A stretch of 44,965 bases of DNA from JBFMGS01 sp040752635 (GTDB taxonomy: Bacteria; Bacillota; SHA-98; UBA4971), in contig JBFMGS010000013.1 in assembly GCA_040752635.1 (NCBI GenBank), positions 1 through 44,965 on the forward strand, read 5' to 3'. Shown here one piece after another: positions 32,651 through 41,497 of the stretch (the first letter of the stretch is position 1; each line of letters opens with the position of its first letter). The notes below the pieces were generated by a model. It did not search any database, was not told the DNA's origin, and saw only the letters and a program-made list of their open reading frames with translations. The position numbers and the translations under genes are program-made.

Positions 32651-33439
32651 ATGAGGCTAATCGATACCCACGCCCACCTGGACCACGAGAGGTACCGGAA
32701 CGACCGCGACGACGTGATCGCAAGGGCAAAGGCTGCGGGTGTATGGCCCATAGTTGAGGTCGCCTCCGACGTGAAGACGTCGTGGCTCGCCATCGGGCTC
32801 CTACGCAGCTACCCCGGACTTCTTGCTACGGTTGGCATCCACCCGCACGATGCCAAAACCGCATCTAGTTCGGCTCTTGAGCGGATCCGCACCATGGCCC
32901 GCGAGCCTGGAGTCGTAGCCATCGGCGAGATCGGCCTGGACTACCACTACGACTTCTCCCCGCGTGACGCACAACGGCGGGCGTTTGCGGTGCAGATCGG
33001 CCTCGCAAAAGAGGTCGGGCTTCCCATCGTCGTTCACGACCGAGAGGCGCATGCAGACACGCTTGCGATTCTCAAGTCAGAAGGCGCGGATCAGGTCGGC
33101 GGGGTCATGCATTGTTTCTCAGGCGACGCCGAGACGGCACGGAAGTGCCTTGATATGGGATTCTACATCTCTATAGGTGGCACCTTGACCTTCCCGAATG
33201 CGGGCCGCCTGCGCGACATCGTTGCCAGACTCCCGCTTGAGCGACTTCTCCTCGAGACTGACTGCCCGTACCTCACCCCCGTCCCCCACCGCGGAAAGCG
33301 AAATGAGCCTGCGTTTGTGGCCTTCGTCGTGGAAGAGCTTGCCCGGCTAAAGGGCATCACCCCCGGCGAGGCTGCGGCTGCCACGACGCAAAACGCAACT
33401 GCCCTCTTTCGGCTCCGCAAGGAATCTGCAGTATTATAG
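32651..33439 (+). CDS. TatD-family metal-dependent DNase
   Basis: A 262-aa TIM-barrel amidohydrolase-superfamily nuclease of the TatD/YabD group. Metal ligands and motifs are visible in order: DTHAHLDH at the N-terminus, GEIGLDYHYD, VVHDREAHADT, GGVMHCFSGDAETA and LLETDCPYLTP. The ATG at 32651 fits the family N-terminus (MRLIDTHAHLD); its Shine-Dalgarno is weak (GGGTGAG about 13 nt upstream). A TTG at 32630 is an alternative. It follows metG as in B. subtilis, across the assembly gap. Confidence 0.93.
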   Translation: MRLIDTHAHLDHERYRNDRDDVIARAKAAGVWPIVEVASDVKTSWLAIGLLRSYPGLLATVGIHPHDAKTASSSALERIRTMAREPGVVAIGEIGLDYHYDFSPRDAQRRAFAVQIGLAKEVGLPIVVHDREAHADTLAILKSEGADQVGGVMHCFSGDAETARKCLDMGFYISIGGTLTFPNAGRLRDIVARLPLERLLLETDCPYLTPVPHRGKRNEPAFVAFVVEELARLKGITPGEAAAATTQNATALFRLRKESAVL

Positions 33440-33612
33440 TCAGGGCGTGGGAATACCCGCCTCCATTCAAAGGGTCGGGATGGGAGCACCTTCTCTGGTC
33501 AAACCTCAAAGGTAGAAACTCGAGTGGCCCCCGCGTGAATATATTTGGGTTCTCGCTAATATGTAGTAGGGGACGGGCACCGACAAAACGAGCCACGTGG
33601 GGGTGGCAGGCT

Positions 33613-34371
33613 GTGGATATCACCGGTGTGGCGAGGGGATTAATTGAGGTTAACCAGCGCAGGAAAGAACTCGAGAGGCAGGAGGAACGCCTTAAAGAGA
33701 TCCTGATAGAGCACTTCCGGGCCACCAAAACCACGTGCGTGGAGACTGACATAGGCAAAGTAAGCTACCTGGAATCCCAGAAAGCGGATTACGACATCCC
33801 CGCTTTGCGGCAGGTCCTACCAGAGACGGTGTTCAACCTCGTCACCAAGGTTTCGGTGAATGACGCGGTCCTATCCCAGCTTATCAAGGACGGCAAGGTA
33901 GACCCAAGAGAGATCGAACGGGCTAGAAAGGTCACCTGGGTGTACCGCGTTGTGGCGCAAGTTCTCCCCGGTGCGATACCTGTTGAACCACCTCAGGTTG
34001 GTGCTCCGACTGCAGGGGTGTCGGCGTCGGGGGCGCTACCCCGCCGAACCCGACCCCGCGAAATGGCCGCCGCTAAGGCGTCGGCTATACTTACTACAGA
34101 ACCTCCGAGCTCGGGGGCGCCCGGCGGCCACGAGGCGCCGCCCCAGAGACCACCTGGTGGAAGATCCTCTGCTGGACCGCCGTCCGCCAGGAGTTCCTCC
34201 GTCCAAGCGCCGGCCCGGCCGAAAACGGACCTCGGCAGGACCCTCACACCGTCGCGCAAGGCACCCGTAACGAGGCCGCCTAAGAGCATGGGCCAGGGTA
34301 GCAGAGCCGAATCGGCCCGACGGGATGAGAAGAAGGCCGGGAAACGCCAGCGCACTCGTAACCCGTCTTAG
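33613..34371 (+). CDS. Coiled-coil protein with Pro/Arg-rich disordered tail
   Basis: A 252-aa protein I cannot assign. Residues about 8-40 form a charged helix (NQRRKELERQEERLKEILIE), followed by a compact region (KVSYLESQKADYDIPALRQV, LSQLIKDGKVDPREIERARK) that loosely recalls phage Gp157-like host-interaction proteins. The C-terminal half is rich in Pro, Arg, Ala and Ser, and looks disordered and basic. The GTG at 33613 is chosen because GGGGGTGG lies just upstream and the helix begins right after it. It stands alone between tatD and the germination operon. Confidence 0.55.
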   Translation: MDITGVARGLIEVNQRRKELERQEERLKEILIEHFRATKTTCVETDIGKVSYLESQKADYDIPALRQVLPETVFNLVTKVSVNDAVLSQLIKDGKVDPREIERARKVTWVYRVVAQVLPGAIPVEPPQVGAPTAGVSASGALPRRTRPREMAAAKASAILTTEPPSSGAPGGHEAPPQRPPGGRSSAGPPSARSSSVQAPARPKTDLGRTLTPSRKAPVTRPPKSMGQGSRAESARRDEKKAGKRQRTRNPS

Positions 34372-34766
34372 GTCCCAAGCGATCAGACTCTCCACCTCAG
34401 GTGCCGCTCATGCAACGGTAGGCCTTGCCACAAGGGCGACAACTTCTTTGCACTGAGTCACCACCCCGCTGACTACCGCAACGATGTATGTGTGCCGCAT
34501 ACACGCTGTTGAAACCTTGCACTACACCCCCTTGGACAAGCACTCTTTCTTGCCTGTAAGATTCATCAGACGGCAGTGTTTGCCCGGCATAGGTAGAACT
34601 CCTTTGCCAAGACAGCAGATCCCTACGCCAAGTGTAAAAACAGAGGGCCTTGCATAACGAATTGCGGAGTAAGGGAAGATCATTCACGATCGGGAGATTA
34701 CGCATAGACAGGATCATCATCCCGGTATAGTTGTCTGGGTTCCTTGAGGGAGGGGGTGGCTGGAGC
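34372..34766. other. Intergenic region upstream of the germination operon
   Basis: About 395 bases. A minus-strand frame here has a Cys-containing end (SCRPCGKAYRCMSGT), but its body has no protein-like character. I could not place a sigma-G-type promoter convincingly. No gene is called. Confidence 0.35.
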
Positions 34767-36389
34767 GTGCTCGGATGGCTGTGGCGCGTTCTTTTGCGAC
34801 GGTTACGCCGTGCGCAGGGTTCGGGGCAAGCCCAGGCAAGGCCGACTGAGGAGCGCATATCTCCTGAGCTATCTGTCAACCGGGAGAGGATCAAAGCTGC
34901 GTTTGGCGACAGCGCAGACCTGATCCTCCGGGATCTTGAGATTGGCGCCCAAGGGAAGATTTCAGCGCTTGTCGTTCACATAGACGGCCTCTGCGACAAG
35001 AAGCTAGTCGCGGAGGCGGTGATCGAACAAATCACCGATATAGACCACAAGTGGGATACCCCAGAGCAAGCCTACGCAGATCTCAGGGACCGCCTGCTTT
35101 CCGCCAGTGGCGTCAGAGAGGTCGATTCGCTGGACAACTTCATCACCCGCGTCGCCAACGCAGATTCCGGGGTCTTGATCGATGGCGTCGCAAAGGGCCT
35201 GGTCTGCGACACACGGGGTTGGGAGCATAGGGGCGTAGAGGAGCCAACTACCGAGGCCACCATAAGGGGGTCGAAGGAAGGGTTTGTCGAGTCGCTGCGT
35301 ACGAATACCAGTCTGTTACGCCGCAGAATCACAGGGCCCGAGCTTTGGATCGAAGAGATGAAGATCGGGCGCATCAGCCGGACGAGCGTTGCGATCGCCT
35401 ATGTTTCAGAAGTGGCCAACGACAAGATTGTGGAAGAGGTCAGAAATCGACTCAGGAGGATTGACGTTGATGCCATCCATGAGAGCGGCCACATTGAAGA
35501 ATACATCGAGGATGCGCCAGTTTCTCCTTTTCCGACGCTCCTGCGCACTGAGCGACCGGATAAGGTGACAGGGGCCCTTCTCGAAGGCAGGGTCGCGATA
35601 CTCACAGACGGTACCCCGTTCGTCTTAATCGTTCCGTCTACGTTTACTATGTTCCTCACTTCCCCCGAGGACTACTACGAGCGGTATTTCATCGCGTCGG
35701 CATTGAGGCTCCTCAGGATAGCGTCGTTCTTCATTTCCTTGACCCTGCCGTCACTGTACGTGGCTGTCACTACTTTCCACCAGGAGATGCTACCTACTCC
35801 TCTCATATTGAGCATTGCAGCTCAGAGAGAAGGGATACCGTTTCCCGCTATGGTCGAAGCGATGATAATGGAGTTCATTTTCGAGATTCTGCGAGAAGCC
35901 GGCGTCCGTTTGCCCCGAGTAATCGGTCCGGCAGTCAGCATAATAGGAGCCCTGGTGCTCGGGGAGGCAGCGATGCGGGCAGGTTTGGCTTCCCCCGCGA
36001 TGGTGATGGTGGTAGCGTTCACGGGAATCGCCTCGTTCGCCACTCCGGTGTTCAGCCTCGCTGCCGGGGTGCGACTTTTGCGCTTCCCGCTGGTTGTTTT
36101 AGCGGGCTCGTTAGGGTTGTTTGGTGTAGTGGCTGGGATGTTTGCCCTGTTAATCCACCTAACTGCTCTGCGGTCGTTTGGAGTGCCGTTCCTTGAGCCT
36201 CTTGCTCCAGTAGTGTTCTCGGACCTCAAGGACGCCCTGCTACGAGCCCCCTGGTGGGCTCTACGCACCCGGCCCGAGTTCGTCGGGGGAAAATCGCCGA
36301 CAAGACAGGCCCCCGGCCTCAGACCCAAACCCCCTTCTCCTGAAGAGAAGGAGGCTTATCACCTGGAAGACAAGGAGCGTGACAAATGA
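34767..36389 (+). CDS. gerAA: GerA-type germinant receptor subunit A
   Basis: A 540-aa GerAA/SpoVAF-family protein of the inner spore membrane. With GerAB and GerAC it senses nutrients to start germination. The hydrophilic N-terminal half includes the typical SPFPTLLRTERPDKVTGALL and LEGRVAILTDGTPFVLIVPS. It is followed by about five membrane segments (FFISLTLPSLYVAVTTFHQE, PRVIGPAVSIIGALVLGEAA, and others) and a basic tail. The GTG at 34767 is chosen from the GGAGGGGG stretch upstream; a GTG at 34731 is possible. It overlaps gerAB by ATGA. Confidence 0.93.
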   Translation: MLGWLWRVLLRRLRRAQGSGQAQARPTEERISPELSVNRERIKAAFGDSADLILRDLEIGAQGKISALVVHIDGLCDKKLVAEAVIEQITDIDHKWDTPEQAYADLRDRLLSASGVREVDSLDNFITRVANADSGVLIDGVAKGLVCDTRGWEHRGVEEPTTEATIRGSKEGFVESLRTNTSLLRRRITGPELWIEEMKIGRISRTSVAIAYVSEVANDKIVEEVRNRLRRIDVDAIHESGHIEEYIEDAPVSPFPTLLRTERPDKVTGALLEGRVAILTDGTPFVLIVPSTFTMFLTSPEDYYERYFIASALRLLRIASFFISLTLPSLYVAVTTFHQEMLPTPLILSIAAQREGIPFPAMVEAMIMEFIFEILREAGVRLPRVIGPAVSIIGALVLGEAAMRAGLASPAMVMVVAFTGIASFATPVFSLAAGVRLLRFPLVVLAGSLGLFGVVAGMFALLIHLTALRSFGVPFLEPLAPVVFSDLKDALLRAPWWALRTRPEFVGGKSPTRQAPGLRPKPPSPEEKEAYHLEDKERDK

Positions 36390-37498
36390 ACAAGGTCGAG
36401 GGCGGGAAGATATCAGGGAGACAACTTGCGGCAATGCTGGTATTGAGCCGGATAGTGCCGATCACCATAATGTTTCCTATGATAACGGGGATCCAGGTGC
36501 CGCAGGACGCCTGGGTTGCCAGTTTGCTCGCGACCATTTCGTCGATACCATTCGTACTGTGCGTGGCATACCTGGGCCTGAGGTTCCCCGATAAGACAAT
36601 TGTGGAGTACAGCGAGGTGCTTCTGGGCAAGTTCTTCGGGAAGCTCGTTGCGTTGGTCCTGGTGCTGTACTGGATCCATGTTGCCGCCACCGTAGCGAGA
36701 GAGCTCGGGGAGGCCTATACGGTAGCTATCATGCCGGAAACGCCAATACTGGTCTTCATGATCGTGACGGTGTTTCTCGCAGCCAACGCGGCTCGGAACG
36801 GTCTCGAGGTGGTTGGCCGGATGGGTGATAATGGCGTCTGGGTCGTCCTCTTCTTTCTTATACTTATGTTCATCCTCCCGTATGATCAAATGCGGTTCAA
36901 GAACCTCGCTCCAGTTTTAGCGCGAGGTTTTCGGCCGGTCGTGGAGCCAATGGGAACGGCTGTCTCCTTCTTTGTCATGAACTTCAGCGTCGTGGGCATG
37001 CTCCTGCCCTACCTGAACAATCCAAAGGACGCGGCGCGGTACTCCGTGTATGCAGTCCTCGTCAGCGGGCTGCTCATGACGTGGCTTACGGTGGCCTTGG
37101 TTGCGGTCTTCGGACCAACGATATCGGCACTGACGATGCCCGCTTATAGCCTGAGCAGAATGATAAGTATCGCCGACTTTCTGGAGAGGATCGAGGCCCT
37201 CACGATGGGAGCCTGGACGCTGAGCACTGCGATCAAGCTTGCCTTGTTTCTGTGGGCAAGCGCCGTTGGTTTGGCTCAGCTATTCAGCCTTTCCCGATTT
37301 CAGCCGCTCGTATACCCGCTGGCGGCAATAACCGTTGCGTTTGGCATCCTGTTCTTCGAAAGCATTACGGATATGCAGCTCTTCTTGGAGTTTAAGAACT
37401 TCGGAGTCTTCACTCTCGCCGTCACTCTGGGCACAACAGGCGTTTTGTATCTGGCCGCCCTCTTGCGAGGCAAGCTCTCGCCTGGTGTGAGGAGGTGA
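36386..37498 (+). CDS. gerAB: GerA-type germinant receptor subunit B (permease-like)
   Basis: A 370-aa membrane protein of the GerAB / spore germination permease family, related to amino-acid transporters and carrying the germinant-binding site. About ten membrane helices are visible, beginning ISGRQLAAMLVLSRIVPITI. NAARNGLEVVGRMG and the conserved VLARGFRPVVEPMG segment are typical. The ATG overlaps the gerAA stop (36386-36389), and the C-terminus contains the Shine-Dalgarno for gerAC. Confidence 0.93.
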   Translation: MNKVEGGKISGRQLAAMLVLSRIVPITIMFPMITGIQVPQDAWVASLLATISSIPFVLCVAYLGLRFPDKTIVEYSEVLLGKFFGKLVALVLVLYWIHVAATVARELGEAYTVAIMPETPILVFMIVTVFLAANAARNGLEVVGRMGDNGVWVVLFFLILMFILPYDQMRFKNLAPVLARGFRPVVEPMGTAVSFFVMNFSVVGMLLPYLNNPKDAARYSVYAVLVSGLLMTWLTVALVAVFGPTISALTMPAYSLSRMISIADFLERIEALTMGAWTLSTAIKLALFLWASAVGLAQLFSLSRFQPLVYPLAAITVAFGILFFESITDMQLFLEFKNFGVFTLAVTLGTTGVLYLAALLRGKLSPGVRR

Positions 37499-37503
37499 AC
37501 CCG

Positions 37504-38730
37504 GTGCCAGCAAGGCAAGCCCTGAGAGCGGTAACCCTTGTCCTGCTCGCGGCGACAACGATGACTTTAACCGGGTGCTGGAACCGCAGAGAGATCGAGA
37601 CCATAGGCTTTGTCATGGCGGTTGGCGTTGACGAAGCCCGAGAGGAAGGCAAAGTCCAGCTAACAGTTCACCTGGCAAAACCCTTTGCCACAGGTGGTGG
37701 GGCTGAAGGTAAAGCACCTACGGAAGAGAAGCCTTTCTGGGTCGTGAGCAGCACTGGGCATACGGTGTTTGAAGCGGTGCGGAACCTCCTCTCCCAATCA
37801 CCGCGCCGACCGTTTTGGGCGCATAACAGGTTCATCCTGATTGGCGAGGATTTGGCGCGGAAGGGCATTCGAGATGTTCTCGATTGGTTTGACCGCAATG
37901 GAGAGACGCGACGGCGGGTGTGGGTAGTGGTTGCAGAGGGCGCCAAAGCGTCTGATCTCCTGCAGGCCGAATTCGAGCTCGAGCGAATGCCCTCAGAAGC
38001 GGGCATGGGCATAATACTGGCTGCTCGGTCGGGACTGTCTACAGTCGTTAGCCGCATGTTAAACGATTTCCTGCAGGCGCTTGAAGGAGAAGGAATAGAT
38101 CCCTTTGCAGTCCGTGCGGAGATCGTTCCCAGGCCGCAGAAATTCGACATCCGGGGAGAGTTGAAGAGGGAGGAAATCGGTGCATCGGCTAGACTAACCG
38201 GGGCTGCAATCTTCAAAGACGACAGGCTGGTGGGCTGGTTCAACAAGCCGGAGACCAGAGGGCTACTGTGGATCTTGGGCGAAGTGAGAAGCGGAATCAT
38301 TGTGATTAAGAAGCCAGGTGAGGAGGACAAGTTCATAGGGCTCGAGATACTGCGAGCAAGAGGCGGGTTCAAGCCCGAGGTGAAGGACGGCAAGGTATCC
38401 GTTGTGATGAACGTTGAGGCTGAAGCGAACTTAGGCGATGTCCAGGGGTTCATAGACCCCCTCAAGTCCCCGGAGGTATGGGCCAGCATGGAACGAAGGA
38501 TGGCTACTGTGATCAGGAATGAGGTTATGGCGGCAGTAGCCAAAGCCCAAGAGCTTGGGTCCGACACATTTGGCTTTGGTGCCGAACTAAACCGGAGAGA
38601 CCCGAAGAAATGGGCCGAGCTCAAAGAACGATGGGATGAAGAGTTTCCCCGTGTCAATGTCCAGGTCCAGGTCAAAGCCAAACTGAGACGGTCAGGTCTC
38701 ATAATAAGGAGCCCAAAGATCAAGAGGTAA
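37504..38730 (+). CDS. gerAC: GerA-type germinant receptor lipoprotein subunit C
   Basis: A 408-aa lipoprotein of the GerAC family, anchored on the outer face of the inner spore membrane. The signal peptide ends in the lipobox LTGC (Cys25), followed by the family motif WNRREIETIGFVMAVGVDE. The C-terminal domain with RNEVMAAVAKAQELGSDTFGFG and a W-x-ELKERWDEEFP segment is diagnostic. The GTG at 37504 has the ideal GGAGGTGA at 37491-37498, itself spanning the gerAB stop; a GTG at 37495 is less likely. Confidence 0.93.
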   Translation: MPARQALRAVTLVLLAATTMTLTGCWNRREIETIGFVMAVGVDEAREEGKVQLTVHLAKPFATGGGAEGKAPTEEKPFWVVSSTGHTVFEAVRNLLSQSPRRPFWAHNRFILIGEDLARKGIRDVLDWFDRNGETRRRVWVVVAEGAKASDLLQAEFELERMPSEAGMGIILAARSGLSTVVSRMLNDFLQALEGEGIDPFAVRAEIVPRPQKFDIRGELKREEIGASARLTGAAIFKDDRLVGWFNKPETRGLLWILGEVRSGIIVIKKPGEEDKFIGLEILRARGGFKPEVKDGKVSVVMNVEAEANLGDVQGFIDPLKSPEVWASMERRMATVIRNEVMAAVAKAQELGSDTFGFGAELNRRDPKKWAELKERWDEEFPRVNVQVQVKAKLRRSGLIIRSPKIKR

Positions 38731-38747
38731 CCTGGGAGGAATCGCTG

Positions 38748-38972
38748 GTGCCTGTGGTACTGCTCGTCCTTTCGTTTATTGCAGTGGTCGCCTACGAAGC
38801 CCCTGAGATGGCCCGGCGAAGGGAATGGGGGGAACTGGTGCTGTTCCTCCTGCTTGTGCTCGTCGGTTTTGTAGTCAGCCTCCTCCAGGCCATCAGGGTG
38901 GCGGTTCCTAACCCGATCAAAGGAATTGAGTTTCTCATGGAGAAGGTGGCGAGACTCGTCCAATGGCACTAG
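38748..38972 (+). CDS. Small two-helix membrane protein of the ger operon
   Basis: A 74-aa protein with two membrane helices (VVLLVLSFIAVVAYEAP and LVLFLLLVLVGFVVSLLQAI) around a charged loop MARRREWGE. The GTG start has GGGAGG about 8 nt upstream and lies 17 nt after gerAC. Small D-type subunits with this layout accompany some GerA operons and modulate the receptor, so that role is plausible here. Confidence 0.75.
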   Translation: MPVVLLVLSFIAVVAYEAPEMARRREWGELVLFLLLVLVGFVVSLLQAIRVAVPNPIKGIEFLMEKVARLVQWH

Positions 38973-39055
38973 GCCGTCCAATGAAGGCTGGCATTGTCTC
39001 AGCTCAAAAGCCAGCACAAGTAGAGGGTCTCAACCGACAGAGGGTCTCTGCCGGC

Positions 39056-39089
39056 AACGTTCAGGAGAGACTAACGTTCAGGGGAGACT
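39056..39089. repeat. 17-bp near-perfect tandem duplication
   Basis: AACGTTCAGGAGAGACT is followed directly by a copy with one change (AACGTTCAGGGGAGACT). It lies between the convergent ger operon and DUF3307 gene, over the latter's last codons. The second copy supplies the end of that reading frame. Confidence 0.8.
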
Positions 39090-39854
39090 GAGGACTGCCC
39101 GCGCAGCTATGCCTGTGACAAGGGCAACGGAGGCGCTCGTCAGAGTGCCCACGAGGTAGTACTCGGCGAACCTCATGTCGTTGAGTTCCTGAAACCTCGC
39201 AAGCGACTTAGCGGTCAAGACAAAGGCGAGCGACGAGAAGGCACTTACGAAGACCAGCGTGAGCATCAGGGTTCGTTCCACCATCCCTATGTACCTGCCG
39301 GCGCTTGTAGACAGCCTGGTCTCAACGCCTGCGCAGAACGCGTCGAGCACCTGGCGCACGAACGTCGCCCCGCCGAAGATTACAAGAACGTAAGCTACCA
39401 CTATGACAAGCGCCCGGTCCAGAGACACGCCCAGAGCGGTCCAGGCAGGGGCAAGGGATGCTACCGTCTTGGGGAGTAACATGTTCCTGTAGAACAAAAC
39501 AGGACCGTCCGGAAGCTCTACGTGTATGACTTCCCAAGCGGCGAGGATTGTTACCACGTGAGCAAGCTGGTCAGCCACGAACATGCCCAGACTTTTCATT
39601 GGAGATAGCCTACTGTGGGCCAGGGTCTTGAGCCAGTCGACCGCGACGTGGACGAGGGATATTCCGGCGCCCAGGAATATCGCCGCGCGCAGGCCGTACA
39701 GGTGAAAAGCTGCGGCATGGCATGAGAGCACGACTACTCCATGGTGCACATAGGCGCTCAGCCTGCCCATCTCCTTACGCTTGACTACGTTATCGGGCTG
39801 GAAAACAAAGTCGGCGACTGCGTGGGCTAGAAGGCCAAGAAGAATGAAGGTCAT
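39078..39854 (-). CDS. DUF3307 membrane protein (SatE-like neighbour of SatD)
   Basis: A 258-aa membrane protein of the DUF3307 family. The start LLGLLAHAVADFVFQPDNVVKRKE is diagnostic of the family, with HHGVVVLSCHAAAF and HVAVDWLKTL following. Roughly six helices are visible. DUF3307 genes often neighbour satD, as here. Function is unknown; streptococcal sat genes are linked to acid tolerance. The upstream satD-like gene is 46 nt away on the same strand. Confidence 0.8.
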   Translation of the reverse strand: MTFILLGLLAHAVADFVFQPDNVVKRKEMGRLSAYVHHGVVVLSCHAAAFHLYGLRAAIFLGAGISLVHVAVDWLKTLAHSRLSPMKSLGMFVADQLAHVVTILAAWEVIHVELPDGPVLFYRNMLLPKTVASLAPAWTALGVSLDRALVIVVAYVLVIFGGATFVRQVLDAFCAGVETRLSTSAGRYIGMVERTLMLTLVFVSAFSSLAFVLTAKSLARFQELNDMRFAEYYLVGTLTSASVALVTGIAARAVLSLP

Positions 39855-39900
39855 GTGACTTTGCCCCTCCTTAACCCTTCCATGGGTGAATGGGGCACAT

Positions 39901-40539
39901 TCACCCTCTAGTGGGTGATGGATGGCCCCCCATCAACTCGCGCCCGAGATGTCTCAGCGCCTCCTCCGCCTGTCGGACGGCCACCCAGTTTGCTGCCTTA
40001 CACCGTTTCTGGACATTCTGGAGCGCAATGCCGAGCGCCTTGCCTGCGGCTTCATACGTGCCGAGCCGTTCGTAGTGATGAACGGCATCCCACTGCTCCC
40101 GTGTCCAGCGGTTTTGGAGGGCATCCATTAGAGCCCAAAGCGCGTTTGCTATCTCGTCGAACCCGGCGCTACTCGAGCGAACAACAGTACGGGCCCGCGA
40201 AGTCTTTCCTAGCGACTCCAGGGACTCCCGGGCTCTCACAAACGCTGAGCCGTTCATGTCCCATGAATTCGCGCTCCCGAGACCAGTTTCGACCTCCCCA
40301 ACGCCGATTCCGACTCTAAGCCGAACCGGCAGGCAGGCGAACCTGAGTTGCCGCACAAGCTCGGGGGCCTGGAGAGAGCCGCGGCAAGCAGCCTGAATCT
40401 CATCCCCCCGCGACATGGAAAAAGGTGTAATGAGAAGAGGGTGAGTAAGCTCGACGAGTCTGCCGGGCAACGACAACGCAATATCCCCGGCCGTCCTGGA
40501 TCGGACTATGTCAGCGGTAATGACGGTCACTGCCTCCAC
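39901..40539 (-). CDS. SatD-family protein
   Basis: A 212-aa SatD-family protein. It has the N-terminal VTVITADIVRSRTAGDI, a middle SRGDEIQAACRG and VGIGVGEVETGLGSANSWDMNG, resembling a nucleotide-cyclase-like fold. A C-terminal helix-turn-helix-like segment follows (RLGTYEAAGKALGIALQNVQ, KRCKAANW), consistent with DNA binding. The GTG at 40539 is chosen because AAAGGTGA lies 7 nt upstream; the ATG at 40545 would be too close to it. It precedes the DUF3307 gene and follows the ABC-2 exporter, probably in one transcript. Confidence 0.8.
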   Translation of the reverse strand: MEAVTVITADIVRSRTAGDIALSLPGRLVELTHPLLITPFSMSRGDEIQAACRGSLQAPELVRQLRFACLPVRLRVGIGVGEVETGLGSANSWDMNGSAFVRARESLESLGKTSRARTVVRSSSAGFDEIANALWALMDALQNRWTREQWDAVHHYERLGTYEAAGKALGIALQNVQKRCKAANWVAVRQAEEALRHLGRELMGGHPSPTRG

Positions 40540-40651
40540 AGGCATTCACCTTTTGCAATACGAAATGGGCCGCATCACCCGTACGCCGGTTAATTCTTTC
40601 GACGCGGCCTCTCGTCATCCTTCCGGGCGGCCGAGGGCCGTGCGCCACACA

Positions 40652-41497
40652 TTAGTCCACACCGAGTTCCTGGCGGCTGAAGACCCACACCGAACAGGCC
40701 ACGAAAACTACCAGCCACACTGCCAGTACCACGAATGACCTCAACACTTCGGGCGGCAACGGTGCCTGGGCTCTTGCGCCTTGCTCGATGAGCGACGTTA
40801 TCGAGGTAACGTTCTGGCCGATTGTATACGGGGCGATTTTGGCTACAAGGGGAAACTTGCTTGCTAAGAAGCCTACCAGGTTCCCTTCAAGGAGAAACAG
40901 GAGGATCCCGGTGGCGGTCGCTGTCGTGGCCGACCTTGTGAGGATCGCAAGAAGGAGCGTGAGCACGGAATAGAACCCCAGGGAAAGCCAGGCTATCCCC
41001 GCGCCTCTTGCGATCTCACCGAGAAACGAAGCGGTCACGATATTGAGAGCCAGGGGCCGTCCCAAGGCCAGCGTGACGACCAGAGAGATTATCGTGCCCG
41101 CGACTACAGCACCAGCCATCAGAACGAGAGACGCTAGAATCACCGCTGCCAGCTTCGCTATAACGTACGTGCACCTGTCGAGCCCCATTGACACTAGCTG
41201 CTTGGCCGTGCCCCACGAGTACTCATCGCCACCCAGGCGTGCAGCGAGGATGACCGCAAAAAGCGGTCCGAGAGTGGCCACGAAGCTCAGCGTCGATGGA
41301 ATGGAGGCCGGGAACGAAGTGGCCATAGCTATCTTCTTACGCTCTTCTGGAGGGATTTTCGCAGCGTCGGGCGAGGTCATCGCCCAGTAGCTCATCCCGG
41401 CGATCATCAAAATCTCGATGACAGCCATGACCGCTAGCAGAATCCACGTGATGCGAAGCCTCTTCAGCTTAAACAGCTCTGCCGTCAGAATTCTCAT
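40652..41497 (-). CDS. ABC-2-type exporter permease
   Basis: A 281-aa ABC-2 membrane subunit with about six helices. The N-terminal MRILTAELFKLKRLRITWIL and the following extracytoplasmic loop, then GGDEYSWGTAKQLVSMGLDR, are typical of the family. The ATG at 41497 lies inside the end of the ATPase gene (29-bp overlap), with an ideal GGAGGTGA upstream. It forms an exporter with that ATPase; the cargo is unknown (such pairs often give resistance to peptides or drugs). Confidence 0.88.
   Translation of the reverse strand: MRILTAELFKLKRLRITWILLAVMAVIEILMIAGMSYWAMTSPDAAKIPPEERKKIAMATSFPASIPSTLSFVATLGPLFAVILAARLGGDEYSWGTAKQLVSMGLDRCTYVIAKLAAVILASLVLMAGAVVAGTIISLVVTLALGRPLALNIVTASFLGEIARGAGIAWLSLGFYSVLTLLLAILTRSATTATATGILLFLLEGNLVGFLASKFPLVAKIAPYTIGQNVTSITSLIEQGARAQAPLPPEVLRSFVVLAVWLVVFVACSVWVFSRQELGVD

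Noticed and set aside
34397..34894. 165-aa minus-strand frame upstream of gerAA with Cys residues at its end
   Set aside because: It overlaps the gerAA start antisense, the body is low complexity, and the Cys spacing fits no known zinc motif.
37668..39017. 449-aa minus-strand frame
   Set aside because: Antisense to gerAC and the small ger membrane gene, both well supported.
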